In this document: one piece after another, positions 49,622 through 58,447 of the stretch
Layout of the letters: every line of letters starts with the position of its first letter
Position numbering within the stretch: the stretch's first letter is position 1
Origin: Pseudomonas viridiflava
GTDB taxonomy: Bacteria > Pseudomonadota > Gammaproteobacteria > Pseudomonadales > Pseudomonadaceae
Assembly: GCF_900591205.1 (NCBI RefSeq)
Contig: NZ_UUPU01000001.1
Location: 620,001-684,000, forward strand
DNA length: 64,000 nt
Direction of reading: 5' to 3'
Program-made: the position numbers and the translations under genes
Notes under the pieces: model-generated
Told to the model about the DNA's origin: nothing
The model's input: the letters and a program-made list of their open reading frames with translations, nothing else
Databases searched by the model: none

Positions 49622-50569
49622 TTACTTGGCGAGGTATTCCTTGACGGCCTCCAGACCTGGTTTGCCATCGACGGTGGTGACACCGGCGAGCCAGGTGTCG
49701 AGTACTTGTGGGTTCTTCTTCAGCCAGGCTTTCGCCGCGGCATCGGGCTTCATCTTTTCATCCAGGACGTTACCCATCAGGGTGCTTTCCATGTTCAGCG
49801 TGAACGACAGGTTTTTCAGCAACTGGCCCACGTTGCTGCATTCCTGGGTGTAGCCCTTGCGAACGTTGGTGTAGATGGTGGCCTGACCGTAGTTGGGGCC
49901 GAACGAGTCGTCACCGCCGGTCAGGTACTTCATCTTGAAGCGGGTGTTCATCGGGTGCGGTTCCCAGCCGAGGAACACGATGGCCTGGTCGCGCTTGGAG
50001 GCGCGTTCCACTTGCGAAAGCATCCCGGCTTCGCTGGACTCGACCACTTTGAAGCCTGCGGTTTTCAGACCGAAAGCGTCTTTGTCGATCAGCGTCTGGA
50101 TGGTGCGGTTGCCGTCGTTACCCGGCTCGATGCCGTAGATTTTTCCGCCCAGTTCATCCTTGAATTTCGCGATATCGGCGAAGTCTTTCAGGCCCTTGTT
50201 GTACAGCGCTTCCGGGACGGCCAGGGTGTACTTGGCGTTTTCCAGGTTAGCGCGCACGGTTTCCACGGTGCCGGCATCACGGTACTGCTTGATGTCGTTT
50301 TCCATGGTCGGCATCCAGTTGCCGAGGAAGATGTCCATGTTCTTGCCGTCGGCCAGTGACTTGTAGGTCACCGGCACCGAAATCATCGTGGTGCGCGGCT
50401 TGTAGCCCAGGCCCTTGAGGACTTCGCTGGTGGTCGCGGTGGTGACGGTGATGTCGGTCCAGCCGACATCGGAGAAGTTGACGGTCTTGCACTGTTCCGG
50501 TTCTGCAGCGTGTGCCAGGACTGGCAGACTCAGCATGGCGGCCAACAACAACGAGGGTGAACCTTTCAT
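49622..50569 (-). CDS. choX: Choline/betaine-binding periplasmic protein
   Basis: A 315-residue periplasmic binding protein of the choline/betaine (OpuAC-type) family. Signal peptide LLLAAMLSLPVLAHA; aromatic-rich ligand loops such as VNFSDVGWTDI, FLGNWMP and FLGWEPHPMNTRFKMKYLTGG. ATG 50569 has AGGAG about 9 bases upstream. First gene of choXWV. 21-bp-phased direct repeats are found 150-182 bases upstream. It is paralogous to caiX at 57309-58253. Choline versus betaine preference is not decided here. Confidence 0.93.
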   Translation of the reverse strand: MKGSPSLLLAAMLSLPVLAHAAEPEQCKTVNFSDVGWTDITVTTATTSEVLKGLGYKPRTTMISVPVTYKSLADGKNMDIFLGNWMPTMENDIKQYRDAGTVETVRANLENAKYTLAVPEALYNKGLKDFADIAKFKDELGGKIYGIEPGNDGNRTIQTLIDKDAFGLKTAGFKVVESSEAGMLSQVERASKRDQAIVFLGWEPHPMNTRFKMKYLTGGDDSFGPNYGQATIYTNVRKGYTQECSNVGQLLKNLSFTLNMESTLMGNVLDEKMKPDAAAKAWLKKNPQVLDTWLAGVTTVDGKPGLEAVKEYLAK

Positions 50570-50718
50570 CTGGGTAGACTCCTGTGTCTTTTTCTGGCGG
50601 CATTCGCCGCGCTTTATAAGTGTTGCGGTTGGGGCGTGCGTTGGTGCTCTGGCGCGGTGCCTTGCAAACGAGTCGAGACTGATCATGTACCAGTGAAAAT
50701 CTGACGCCTACAGGGGGC

Positions 50719-50751
50719 GTCGTATCCAGTACAGGGATGGTCGTATCCAGT
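50719..50751. promoter_or_regulatory. Direct repeats with 21-bp phase, candidate GbdR site
   Basis: GTCGTATCCAGT occurs twice, at 50719-50730 and 50740-50751, exactly 21 bases start to start, so on the same face of the helix. Tandem half-sites two turns apart are typical of AraC-family activators; GbdR, encoded 2 kb away, is the natural candidate. The site is in the divergent choX-sdaB gap and may serve both. Confidence 0.65.
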
Positions 50752-50782
50752 GTCGGTGACGTCGCTTACAGATTTTTCCAAA

Positions 50783-50803
50783 GGCAAAACTGCAGTTTTT
50801 GCC
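50783..50803. promoter_or_regulatory. Near-perfect palindrome and imperfect inverted repeat in the choX-sdaB gap
   Basis: GGCAAAACTGC-type arms around CTGCAG (50783-50803), a one-base-unequal palindrome. A further imperfect inverted repeat lies at 50841-50879 (CACACCG...CGGTGTG). Neither matches a consensus I can name; both are in the probable 5' region of sdaB. Confidence 0.4.
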
Positions 50804-50984
50804 CATCTGCACCGCTAAAAACGGCCAAAACAACTGATCGCACACCGGCGACGCTGGTGAGCATGGGTGCGTCGGTGTGAGACGCCGTGAGGGCAAGCAA
50901 AAGCTTGATGATGCCGCCATCTGGGCGATCTGAGCGTAGCACCTCGTTCAAGCCTGGCCGTGCTTATCGAGGAGTTCTACCGCA

Positions 50985-52361
50985 ATGGCTATCAGTGTTT
51001 TCGACCTGTTCAAGATCGGCATCGGGCCTTCTAGTTCTCACACCGTCGGCCCCATGCGCGCCGCAGCGTTGTTCGTCCAGGCATTACGTGAACGTGAACT
51101 GTTGGAACAAGTCAGACGCGTTGAAGTTCAGCTCTACGGCTCATTGTCGGCCACCGGCATCGGTCACGGCAGCGACACCGCGACCATCATGGGCCTGATG
51201 GGCGAGTGGCCGGACGCGATTGATCCGTCGCAGATCGGCCTGCGTATCCACACCCTGCGCGAGACCGACACGCTATTGCTCGACGGCCATTTACCGGTGC
51301 CCTTTGTGTGGGCACGCGACATGCGCCTGCTCGACGAAAACCTGCCATTTCACCCCAACGCCATGACCCTGGTGGTGTTCGGTGATGACGGCGAACTGCA
51401 TCGCGACACTTACTATTCGGTCGGTGGCGGTTTTGTAGTGGATGAAGCCCAGGCGCAGAGCGGTGTGGCGGATATGGACCGCACCGAGTTGCCGTATGAT
51501 TTTTCCAGTGCGGTAGAGTTGTTGCAGCTGTGCAAGACCCACAACCTGCGTGTCGCCGAGCTGATGCTGGCGAATGAAAAGGTCTGGCGTTCCGAAGAGG
51601 AAATCCGCAGCGGCCTGATGAAGCTCTGGCGCGCCATGCAGGCGTGCGTAGAGCAGGGCCTCAAACACGAAGGCATCCTGCCCGGCGGCCTGAACGTGCG
51701 ACGCCGCGCCGCCAAGTTGCACCGCAGCTTGCAGGAGCTTGGCAAACCGAATGTGATCGGCTCGACCTTGAGCGCGATGGAATGGGTCAACCTGTTCGCC
51801 CTGGCGGTCAATGAAGAAAACGCGGCGGGTGGGCGCATGGTCACCGCACCCACCAATGGCGCGGCGGGGATTATCCCAGCGGTGCTGCACTACTTCATGA
51901 AGTTCAGCGAAGAAGTCACCGAAGCCAACGTGGTCGACTACCTGCTGGGTGCGGCGGCGGTGGGGATTCTGTGTAAAAAGAACGCCTCGATCTCCGGCGC
52001 CGAAGTGGGTTGCCAGGGCGAGGTGGGTTCGGCCTGTGCCATGGCGGCGGCGGGGCTGGCGGAGATTCTCGGGGCCACGCCTGAGCAGCTGTGCAACGCC
52101 GCCGAAATCGGCCTGGAACACAACCTCGGCCTGACCTGCGACCCGGTGGGCGGACTGGTGCAAGTGCCGTGCATCGAGCGCAACGCGATTGCCGCGGTGA
52201 AGGCGATCAACGCGGCGCAGATGGCATTGCGCGGGGATGGTCAGCACTTTATCTCGCTGGACCGGGTGATCCGCACCATGCGCGATACCGGGGCGGATAT
52301 GCATGACAAGTACAAAGAGACGTCGCGGGGTGGGTTGGCGGTGAGTGCCGTGGAGTGCTGA
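50985..52361 (+). CDS. sdaB: L-serine ammonia-lyase (serine dehydratase)
   Basis: A 458-residue [4Fe-4S] enzyme converting L-serine to pyruvate and ammonia. N-terminal [21 protein letters not shown], conserved GTAPxNG-like [15 protein letters not shown], and cluster cysteines in [21 protein letters not shown] and [13 protein letters not shown]. Single-chain form of the SdaA/SdaB type. Placed between choXWV and gbdR, it disposes of serine formed from betaine-derived glycine. The plus-strand start at 50985 is 415 bases from divergent choX. Confidence 0.95.
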   Translation: MAISVFDLFKIGIGPSSSHTVGPMRAAALFVQALRERELLEQVRRVEVQLYGSLSATGIGHGSDTATIMGLMGEWPDAIDPSQIGLRIHTLRETDTLLLDGHLPVPFVWARDMRLLDENLPFHPNAMTLVVFGDDGELHRDTYYSVGGGFVVDEAQAQSGVADMDRTELPYDFSSAVELLQLCKTHNLRVAELMLANEKVWRSEEEIRSGLMKLWRAMQACVEQGLKHEGILPGGLNVRRRAAKLHRSLQELGKPNVIGSTLSAMEWVNLFALAVNEENAAGGRMVTAPTNGAAGIIPAVLHYFMKFSEEVTEANVVDYLLGAAAVGILCKKNASISGAEVGCQGEVGSACAMAAAGLAEILGATPEQLCNAAEIGLEHNLGLTCDPVGGLVQVPCIERNAIAAVKAINAAQMALRGDGQHFISLDRVIRTMRDTGADMHDKYKETSRGGLAVSAVEC

Positions 52362-52375
52362 GCTGATCGCTCTAC

Positions 52376-52507
52376 TGTGGCGAGCTTGCTTGATGTGGCG
52401 AGCGCGCTTGCCCGCGTTGGAGTACGCAGCGCTCCCAGGTTTTTGGGGCCGCTACGCGGCCCAACGCGGGCAAGCCCGCTCGCCACATCAAGCGCGCTCG
52501 CCACATC
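52376..52507. repeat. REP family D inverted pair with nested half-units
   Basis: Core arms TGTGGCGAGCGCGCTTGCCC... (52394-52420) and complement (52461-52487). Further ~18-base half-units (ending CGCTCGCCACATC) lie outside on both sides. The core interior is close to the 40.9-kb copy (GCGCTCCCA... TTTTTGGGGCCGCTACG), so these are sister elements. Confidence 0.8.
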
Positions 52508-52813
52508 GAGTTGGAGGGCGACATTGCGCATAAAGTGAACACCCGAACCCAAAAGCGCCACCTTTTAGCGCGTCGCAAACAGATAAGTAGCTCGCAAACG
52601 ATTTGCCCCTCGACCACCCGTCACCCGTGCGTGCGGTGACAGACTTTTCCCAAGCCCTCAAAGCGCCTTCCCACAAGTGCTACCGATCTGCTCACACCCC
52701 GTGAGCAGGCTCGCTCCCATGCCTTTTTCGGGGCATATCCCGCACTTCCTGCGCGGGCTTATATAGACGCGTCATCAGGTCGTTTTCAGGAGTTATTGAA
52801 TGCCCATTCAAAT

Positions 52814-52832
52814 TTAGGCATGGCATTTGCTC
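52814..52832 (+). promoter_or_regulatory. Sigma-54 promoter candidate of gbdR
   Basis: TTAGGCATGGCATTTGCTC has the invariant GG (52817-52818) and GC (52829-52830) exactly 10 bases apart, AGGCATG and TTGCT matching the -24 and -12 boxes at most positions. It lies 95 bases before the gbdR ATG in a 565-base gap. It implies activation by an NtrC-class enhancer protein. Confidence 0.7.
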
Positions 52833-52926
52833 TATCAATTCAAAGCCTCGCTCTGCATCAGAGACGAACGCAATAACAAGAGCCTCGCCTGAGGCCATCA
52901 CCCGCTTTGTGTGAGGAGATACCGCG

Positions 52927-54030
52927 ATGACGTCGTTCAACTCAGGGGCCCAACCCCAGAACCGTGCGCCTCAATCCATCGGCTTTTTGCTGCTGGACAA
53001 TTTCACGCTGATTTCCCTGGCTTCGGCAGTGGAACCGCTGCGCATGGCCAACCAGTTGTCCGGCCGCGAGCTGTATCGCTGGACCACCTTGAGCGTCGAC
53101 GGCAACCAGGTGTGGGCCAGCGACGGTCTGCAAATCACCCCGGATGCCTCCATGCACAAAGCCCCGGCCCTGGACACGGTGATCGTGTGCGGCGGCGTCG
53201 GCATTCAGCGCACCGTTACCCGTGAACATGTGTCGTGGCTGCAAAGTCAGGCGCGTCAGTCCCGTCGCCTCGGCGCGGTGTGCACCGGCAGTTGGGCGCT
53301 GGCGTGCGCCGGCTTGCTCGACGGCTTTGATTGCAGCGTGCACTGGGAATGCCTGGCGTCGATGCAGGAAGCCTTCCCGCGTGTCTCGATGAGCACCCGT
53401 TTGTTCACCCTCGACCGCAACCGTTTCACCAGCTCTGGCGGCACCGCGCCGCTGGACATGATGCTGCACCTGATCAGCCGCGATCACGGCCGTGAACTGT
53501 CGGCGGCGATCTCCGAGATGTTCGTGTACGAGCGCATCCGCAACGAACAGGATCATCAGCGCGTACCGCTCAAGCACATGCTCGGCACCAACCAGCCGAA
53601 ATTGCAGGAAATCGTCGCGCTGATGGAAGCCAACCTAGAAGAGCCGATCGACCTGGACGAGCTGGCGGTGTACGTCGCCGTGTCGCGGCGCCAGCTGGAG
53701 CGGCTGTTCCAGAAATACCTGCACTGCTCGCCGTCGCGTTATTACCTGAAGCTGCGCTTGATCCGTGCGCGGCAGCTGCTCAAGCAAACGCCGATGTCGA
53801 TCATCGAAGTGGCGTCGGTGTGCGGGTTTGTCTCCACGCCGCACTTCTCCAAGTGCTACCGCGAATATTTCGGCATTCCGCCACGCGATGAGCGCGTAGG
53901 CTCCAACACCACCCAACAGGTGGCGATGATGCCGATTCCGCAGGCGCTGGTGTTGTCACCGTTGTCGGGGCCGATGTCGGCGTTGAGCCAGGCCAGGAAT
54001 GAGTCGACGTTTGCGAGTGTAAGGCTCTAG
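52927..54030 (+). CDS. gbdR: AraC-family activator of glycine betaine catabolism
   Basis: A 367-residue regulator, the same length as P. aeruginosa GbdR. N-terminal DJ-1/PfpI-like domain (IGFLLLDNFTLISLASAVEPLR, and GAVCTGSWALACAGLL around the elbow Cys) binds betaine or dimethylglycine. The C-terminal AraC double HTH spans about residues 225-325 (DLDELAVYVAVSRRQLERLF ... IIEVASVCGFVSTPHFSKCYR). It activates choline, carnitine, betaine and serine genes in P. aeruginosa. GAGGAGA lies before the ATG. Confidence 0.95.
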   Translation: MTSFNSGAQPQNRAPQSIGFLLLDNFTLISLASAVEPLRMANQLSGRELYRWTTLSVDGNQVWASDGLQITPDASMHKAPALDTVIVCGGVGIQRTVTREHVSWLQSQARQSRRLGAVCTGSWALACAGLLDGFDCSVHWECLASMQEAFPRVSMSTRLFTLDRNRFTSSGGTAPLDMMLHLISRDHGRELSAAISEMFVYERIRNEQDHQRVPLKHMLGTNQPKLQEIVALMEANLEEPIDLDELAVYVAVSRRQLERLFQKYLHCSPSRYYLKLRLIRARQLLKQTPMSIIEVASVCGFVSTPHFSKCYREYFGIPPRDERVGSNTTQQVAMMPIPQALVLSPLSGPMSALSQARNESTFASVRL

Positions 54031-54043
54031 ACCGAGTTGGCTT

Positions 54044-54120
54044 CATCGCAGGCAAGCCAGCTCCCACATTTTGATTTGTGAATACAGTCAAATGTGGGAG
54101 CTGGCTTGCCTGCGAAAGCG
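54044..54120. repeat. REP inverted pair, family C
   Basis: CATCGCAGGCAAGCCAGCTC arm and complement ending TGCCTGCGAAAGCG, separated by 24 bases, between convergent gbdR and the 87-residue gene. Confidence 0.88.
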
Positions 54121-54125
54121 ATCTA

Positions 54126-54389
54126 TCAGGCGCCAGAGTTCTGCTTGAACTGCACCAACGCCGGCAACAACTGCTTGTCGATCGCCTGCCGCACCGCCGG
54201 CAAAATCGTCGCGCTGCCGGTATACATCTGCTCAACCATGCCTTTGAGCGCCTTGGCCCGTGCGGCACTCAAGCCGCGTACCGCGCACTCGCAGGCTTGC
54301 TCGGCGGTGGCGCCGCTGGACACCTCGAAACCCAGCGAGCGCAGTTGGCTCAGCAGGTCATCCTGGTCAATCAAATCCGCGTGCATCAT
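54126..54389 (-). CDS. Conserved-type hypothetical protein (87 residues)
   Basis: A soluble 87-residue protein, mostly helical, containing SGATAEQACECAVRGLSAARAKALKGMVEQ. No signal peptide, membrane helix or known motif. Three cysteines are absent except CEC. Located between gbdR and the carnitine genes on the opposite strand from gbdR. I do not recognise a function. A second ATG one codon inside is equally possible as start. Confidence 0.6.
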   Translation of the reverse strand: MMHADLIDQDDLLSQLRSLGFEVSSGATAEQACECAVRGLSAARAKALKGMVEQMYTGSATILPAVRQAIDKQLLPALVQFKQNSGA

Positions 54390-54602
54390 GACGTTTATCC
54401 TGGTGTAGGGAGCGGGGATTGACTTCGATTCTGGTAGGCCCCTGGTCGGTCGGCAAGGGCAGAATGCACGAATGGCTCAGATGGCTATGAGCATGTCGTT
54501 TTCGGGTCATTTAACGACAGAAGTAATAGGCACACTGAATGCCAGGCACGCAGCTTGAAGGTTTGGTCACCCTCGGGATGCACGGCTCACACAAAGCGCT
54601 CT

Positions 54603-54640
54603 GCCCCGATCCAGTCACGGCTGGATCGGGGCTTTTTTTG
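54603..54640 (+). terminator. Plus-strand intrinsic terminator without an upstream gene
   Basis: A 12-bp stem GCCCCGATCCAG / CTGGATCGGGGC with a 6-base loop, followed on the plus strand by TTTTTTTG. No plus-strand gene ends here: gbdR stops at 54030, 570 bases earlier, and the genes on each side are minus strand. It may end a small RNA in 54.4-54.6 kb or stop antisense transcription of cdhB. On the minus strand there is no T tract. Confidence 0.75.
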
Positions 54641-54642
54641 CG

Positions 54643-55119
54643 CTACTTTTTGGACGGCAATCCAATCACTCGGCCCAGAAGGGCGGGGCGTGGCAGGTCG
54701 ATTTGCGCAGCGCTGATGGCGGCGAGCTTTTCCAGCGTGGCCTCGGTGAACGGCGCCGAGTGCGGCCCGGCGAGGTCGACGTGCAACAGCATCTGTTCGT
54801 TGCCGGCCAGTTCCTTCTCATCTCCCGCCAGATGCAGGCTGTGATAGAGGTGCAGGCGCTTGGCATCGTGGGCGATCAACTGGGTGCGCACCTGCACCTG
54901 GGCGCCGAGTTTCACTTCGTGCAGGTAGTTGAGGTGCAGCTCCAGGGTGAACAATGAGTGCCCGCTGGCCTCGCGGTTTTCACTGGTAAGGCCCAGCGTG
55001 TCCATCAGCGCGTCGGTGGCGTAGCTGAAGATCAGCAGGTAGAACGCGTCGCGCAGATGGCCGTTGTAGTCCACCCAGTCTGGTTGGACTTGGGTGGTGT
55101 AGGTCGTCAGTGCAGGCAT
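54643..55119 (-). CDS. cdhB: Betainyl-CoA thioesterase (hotdog fold)
   Basis: A 158-residue hotdog thioesterase (PALTTYTTQVQPDWVDYNGHLRDAFYL with the catalytic D-x-N-G-H pattern). In the carnitine pathway it hydrolyses betainyl-CoA to glycine betaine. ATG 55119 is chosen; a longer in-frame start would run through a REP element. The stop codon abuts the plus-strand terminator. Position after cdhA supports the role, which is otherwise by family. Confidence 0.82.
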   Translation of the reverse strand: MPALTTYTTQVQPDWVDYNGHLRDAFYLLIFSYATDALMDTLGLTSENREASGHSLFTLELHLNYLHEVKLGAQVQVRTQLIAHDAKRLHLYHSLHLAGDEKELAGNEQMLLHVDLAGPHSAPFTEATLEKLAAISAAQIDLPRPALLGRVIGLPSKK

Positions 55120-55149
55120 GTCTGGATTCCGGATTATTACTCGGTCAAT

Positions 55150-55221
55150 TGTGGGCGCTGGCTTGCCTGCGATGGCGATGCAAGATTCACCACCGCTATC
55201 GCAGGCGAGCCAGCTCCCACA
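55150..55221. repeat. REP pair, family C
   Basis: TGTGGGCGCTGGCTTGCCTG arm (one base off) and complement ending CCAGCTCCCACA in the cdhA-cdhB gap. Confidence 0.8.
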
Positions 55222-55235
55222 GAGATCAACAGCCG

Positions 55236-56201
55236 TTATTCGGCGAAGGTCATGCCGTGCTTGGCTTTGGTGGTTTTGACCGCCTCCAGCACTGCCAGCA
55301 GGCAATCATCACGATAGCGCTCCAGCGCCGAAATGCTGTGTTTGCCCAATTGTTCACGGGTGCCGTCGACCACATCGTCGATCAATTTATCGGTCAACTC
55401 CGGCGCCGGCAGGTAGGTCCACGGCAACTGCAGCGCGGGGCCGAACTGCGCCATGAAGTGCCGCATCCCGGCATCACCGCCCGCGAGGGTATACGTGAGG
55501 AAGGTGCCCATAAAAGACCAGCGCAAGCCTGCGCCAAAACGGATCGCGTCGTCGATTTCGCCGGTGGTCGCCACGCCGTCATTCACCAGGTGCAGCGCCT
55601 CGCGCCAGAGTGCTTCGAGCAGGCGGTCGGCGATAAAACCAGGGACTTCCTTGCGCACATGCAGCGGGCGCATGCCGAGGGATTCATAGACTTTTATTGC
55701 GGCCTGAATCGCTTGCGGCGCGGTGTTTTTGCCCCCCACAACTTCCACCAGCGGCAGCAGGTAAACCGGGTTGAACGGGTGACCCACCACGCAGCGCTCC
55801 GGGTGAGTGGAACCTTCGTAGAACTCACTCGGCAACAGCCCTGAGGTGCTCGAACCAATCAGCGCGTTGGGCTTGGCTGCTGCGCTGATCTTGCTGTGCA
55901 ATTGCAGCTTAAGCTCGAGGCGTTCCGGGGCACTTTCCTGGATGAAGTCAGCGTCTTTTACGCACTCTTCAATCGTGGCTACAAAGCGCAGGCGGTCTTG
56001 CGATGCGCCTGGCGCCAAGCCTTGCTGCTGCAGGGCGCCCCAGGCGTTGGCCACGCGTTTGCGCAGGGCGGCTTCGGCGCCGGGCGCCGGGTCCCAGGCG
56101 ACCACATCCAGGCCATGGGCCAGGGCGCGGCACACCCAGCCGCTGCCGATAACGCCGCTGCCGAGGGCGGCGAAGGTTTTGATTTCGGTGATAAAGCTCA
56201 T
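55236..56201 (-). CDS. cdhA: L-carnitine dehydrogenase
   Basis: A 321-residue NAD-dependent enzyme of the 3-hydroxyacyl-CoA dehydrogenase superfamily, oxidising L-carnitine to 3-dehydrocarnitine. N-terminal Rossmann motif [19 protein letters not shown], catalytic-domain [18 protein letters not shown] (His) and [10 protein letters not shown] are conserved. Second of the carnitine set on the minus strand; the downstream gene is cdhB. Confidence 0.92.
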   Translation of the reverse strand: MSFITEIKTFAALGSGVIGSGWVCRALAHGLDVVAWDPAPGAEAALRKRVANAWGALQQQGLAPGASQDRLRFVATIEECVKDADFIQESAPERLELKLQLHSKISAAAKPNALIGSSTSGLLPSEFYEGSTHPERCVVGHPFNPVYLLPLVEVVGGKNTAPQAIQAAIKVYESLGMRPLHVRKEVPGFIADRLLEALWREALHLVNDGVATTGEIDDAIRFGAGLRWSFMGTFLTYTLAGGDAGMRHFMAQFGPALQLPWTYLPAPELTDKLIDDVVDGTREQLGKHSISALERYRDDCLLAVLEAVKTTKAKHGMTFAE

Positions 56202-56231
56202 GGCAAATTCCTAAAGAGTTCGGTTATCTCT

Positions 56232-56321
56232 TGTGGGAGCGGGCTTGCTCGCGAAAGCGGTGTGTCAGTAGATGTATTCGGTGACTGATTCAGCGCTTTC
56301 GCGAGCAAGCCCGCTCCCACA
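56232..56321. repeat. REP inverted pair, family A (GCTTGCTCGC variant)
   Basis: TGTGGGAGCGGGCTTGCTCG arm and complement, about 40 bases apart, between cdhC and cdhA. The spacer resembles the 33.75-kb copy (TTCGGTGACTGA), so these are close relatives. Confidence 0.9.
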
Positions 56322-56346
56322 TTTTTGATCCGGTTGCGGCAGGGGA

Positions 56347-57234
56347 TTAGTGGCGTTTGGTGAGGCCCATTTTGGCGCGGCCTTCGGCGGGGGTGAGGAC
56401 CCGAGCGCCCAGGCGGCTGAGGATTTCACTCGCCCGCTCCACCAGTTGGCCATTGGTGGCGAGCACGCCTTTGTCCAGCCACAGGTTGTCTTCCAGCCCG
56501 ACCCTCACGTTGCCGCCCAGCAGCACCGCTTGCGCCGCCATCGGCATTTGCATGCGGCCGATGCCGAAGCCGGCCCACACCGCGTCGGCGGGCAGGTTGT
56601 CGACCATGGCTTTCATGGTCGTGGTGTCAGCCGGCGCGCCCCATGGGATGCCCAGGCACAGTTGGAACAGTGGGTTATCGAGCAAGCCTTCCTTGATCAT
56701 CTGCTTGGCGAACCACAGGTGGCCGGTGTCGAAGATTTCCAGCTCGGCTTTAACCCCCAGCGCCTGGATGCGCTTGGCGCCGGCACGCAACTGCGCCGGG
56801 GTGGACACGTAAATGGTGTCGCCATCGCCGAAGTTCAGCGTGCCGCAGTCCAGGGTGCAGATTTCCGGCAGCAATTCTTCGACGTGGGCCAGGCGTGTCA
56901 GCGGGCCGACCAGGTCAGTGTTGGGGCCGAATTCCATCGGGTGTTCGCCGCCGCCGATTTCCAGGTCGCCGCCCATGCCGGCGGTGAGGTTGACGATGAT
57001 GTCGATATCCGCCTCACGAATGCGCTCCATCACTTCGCGGTACAGGGCCACGTCGCGGCTGAACTTGCCGGTTTGCGGGTCGCGCACATGGCAGTGCACC
57101 ACGGTGGCGCCGGCCTTGGCGGCCTCCACCGCCGCTGCGGCGATTTGTTTGGGGGTGACCGGCACGTGCGGGCTTCTGCTGGTCGTGTCGCCAGCACCGG
57201 TGAGTGCGCAGGTGATGATGACGTCGTGGTTCAT
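56347..57234 (-). CDS. cdhC: 3-dehydrocarnitine cleavage enzyme (BKACE family)
   Basis: A 295-residue zinc-dependent beta-keto acid cleavage enzyme. With acetyl-CoA it splits 3-dehydrocarnitine into acetoacetate and betainyl-CoA. Motifs: VVHCHVRDP (zinc histidines), [22 protein letters not shown] and [14 protein letters not shown] 57234 with AAGGA about 7 bases upstream is the true start; the reading frame continues open far upstream into the caiX region but that part is out-of-frame antisense-like and not protein. Confidence 0.92.
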   Translation of the reverse strand: MNHDVIITCALTGAGDTTSRSPHVPVTPKQIAAAAVEAAKAGATVVHCHVRDPQTGKFSRDVALYREVMERIREADIDIIVNLTAGMGGDLEIGGGEHPMEFGPNTDLVGPLTRLAHVEELLPEICTLDCGTLNFGDGDTIYVSTPAQLRAGAKRIQALGVKAELEIFDTGHLWFAKQMIKEGLLDNPLFQLCLGIPWGAPADTTTMKAMVDNLPADAVWAGFGIGRMQMPMAAQAVLLGGNVRVGLEDNLWLDKGVLATNGQLVERASEILSRLGARVLTPAEGRAKMGLTKRH

Positions 57235-57308
57235 GAGGCGGTTCCTTACAGGCGTGGTGATGCCGTTCGCGGTCGAACGTGGCCGCGAAACGGTGATTGA
57301 ATGGGGGT

Positions 57309-58253
57309 TTACTTGCTGGTCAATTGCAGGTTGCTCGCAGCCGGTTTGCCGTCGAAAGTGGTCACGCCTTCCAGCCAGCGAGCCTGGTCTTGCGGGTGAT
57401 CCTTGAGCCACTGCCTGGCGGATTCGAGGGCGTCTTTGTGATCCAGCAACGGCTGCATCATCCGGCTCTCGTCGGCGGCGGTGAAGGTCAGGTTGGTCAG
57501 CAACTTGTGCACGTTGGGGCACTGCTCGGCGTAGGTCGGCGAGGTGACGCTCCACACCGTGGCCATGCCCTCGTTCGGGCCCAGGGCGTCGTCGCTGCCG
57601 GTGAGGTAAGTCATGGCGACATTGACGTTCATCGGGTGCGGCGCCCAGCCGAAGAACACCACGGCCTCCTTGCGGCGCACGGCGCGGTCGACGGCGGCGA
57701 GCATACCGGCTTCGCTGGACTCCACCAGCTGGAACTTGCCCAGGCCAAACTGGTTCTTGGCGATCATCGCCTTGATCTGCGTGTTGGCGCCCGAGCCCGG
57801 CTCGATCCCGTAGATCTTGCCACCCAGTTCCTTGTCGAACTTGGCGATATCGGCGAAGGTTTTCAGGCCCTTGTCGGCCAGGTAGGTCGGCACCGCCAGG
57901 GTAGCGCGGGCGTCTTCCAGGCTCGGCTTGTCGAGGACTTTGACTTGCTTGGCATCGACAAACGGGGTGATGGTCTGGGTCATCAGCGGGTTCCAGTAGC
58001 CGAGGAACAAGTCCAGGCGCTGGTCGCGGATGCCGGCGAAGATGATTTGCTGGGAGGCGCTGGTCTGTTTGGTCTTGTAGCCGAGGCCGTCGAGCAACAC
58101 TTGGGTCATGGCGCTGGTGGCGATCACGTCGGTCCAGTTCACCACGCCCATGCGCACGTTCTGGCAGGATGCCGCGTCGGCAGCCAGTACGTTCGTGCTC
58201 AAGATGGCGCTGGCGCTGAGTGCGAGCACACAGCGGCTGATCAGTCGGTTCAT
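57309..58253 (-). CDS. caiX: Carnitine-binding periplasmic protein
   Basis: A 314-residue periplasmic protein of the same family as choX. Signal peptide [50 protein letters not shown] and [20 protein letters not shown] are ligand loops. No permease or ATPase genes are adjacent, so it is expected to dock onto ChoWV, as CaiX does with CbcWV in P. aeruginosa. First gene of the minus-strand carnitine set, divergent from cdhR. Confidence 0.9.
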   Translation of the reverse strand: MNRLISRCVLALSASAILSTNVLAADAASCQNVRMGVVNWTDVIATSAMTQVLLDGLGYKTKQTSASQQIIFAGIRDQRLDLFLGYWNPLMTQTITPFVDAKQVKVLDKPSLEDARATLAVPTYLADKGLKTFADIAKFDKELGGKIYGIEPGSGANTQIKAMIAKNQFGLGKFQLVESSEAGMLAAVDRAVRRKEAVVFFGWAPHPMNVNVAMTYLTGSDDALGPNEGMATVWSVTSPTYAEQCPNVHKLLTNLTFTAADESRMMQPLLDHKDALESARQWLKDHPQDQARWLEGVTTFDGKPAASNLQLTSK

Positions 58254-58349
58254 GGTGGGTTCCTCGGCAGGTCGTTATTGTGGGGGCCGGCGTCTTTGTG
58301 CACCGTGGGATCAAGTTACGCAGCTTGTGGCCCGACAAAACGCACGGCG

Positions 58350-58386
58350 GCGACCAGCTCTTGCACTGCAGCGACCTGTGCTCTTG
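58350..58386. promoter_or_regulatory. Direct repeats in the caiX-cdhR gap, candidate CdhR site
   Basis: GCGACC occurs at 58350 and 58371, 21 bases apart, each followed by GCTCTTG after 1 and 3 bases. Phased direct repeats are typical of AraC-type sites; CdhR is encoded adjacent. Confidence 0.55.
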
Positions 58387-58447
58387 AATGGCCCGTTGAA
58401 CTGGCGTATCACAGTGAGCACGCTGCCCGTCCTACGAGAGCGCCACC

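Noticed and set aside
52692..52940. An 82-codon minus-strand frame upstream of gbdR
   Set aside because: It overlaps the candidate sigma-54 promoter and the gbdR start, has no ribosome site and no known motif.
54539..54844. A 101-codon plus-strand frame crossing the orphan terminator and cdhB
   Set aside because: It passes through a strong terminator and lies antisense to a convincing thioesterase; no ribosome site or family resemblance.
57235..58338. N-terminal extension of the cdhC frame across caiX (a possible fusion)
   Set aside because: The extra 368 residues have no motif and are in a different frame from caiX, whose signal peptide and ligand loops are clear. cdhC has its own ATG with AAGGA.
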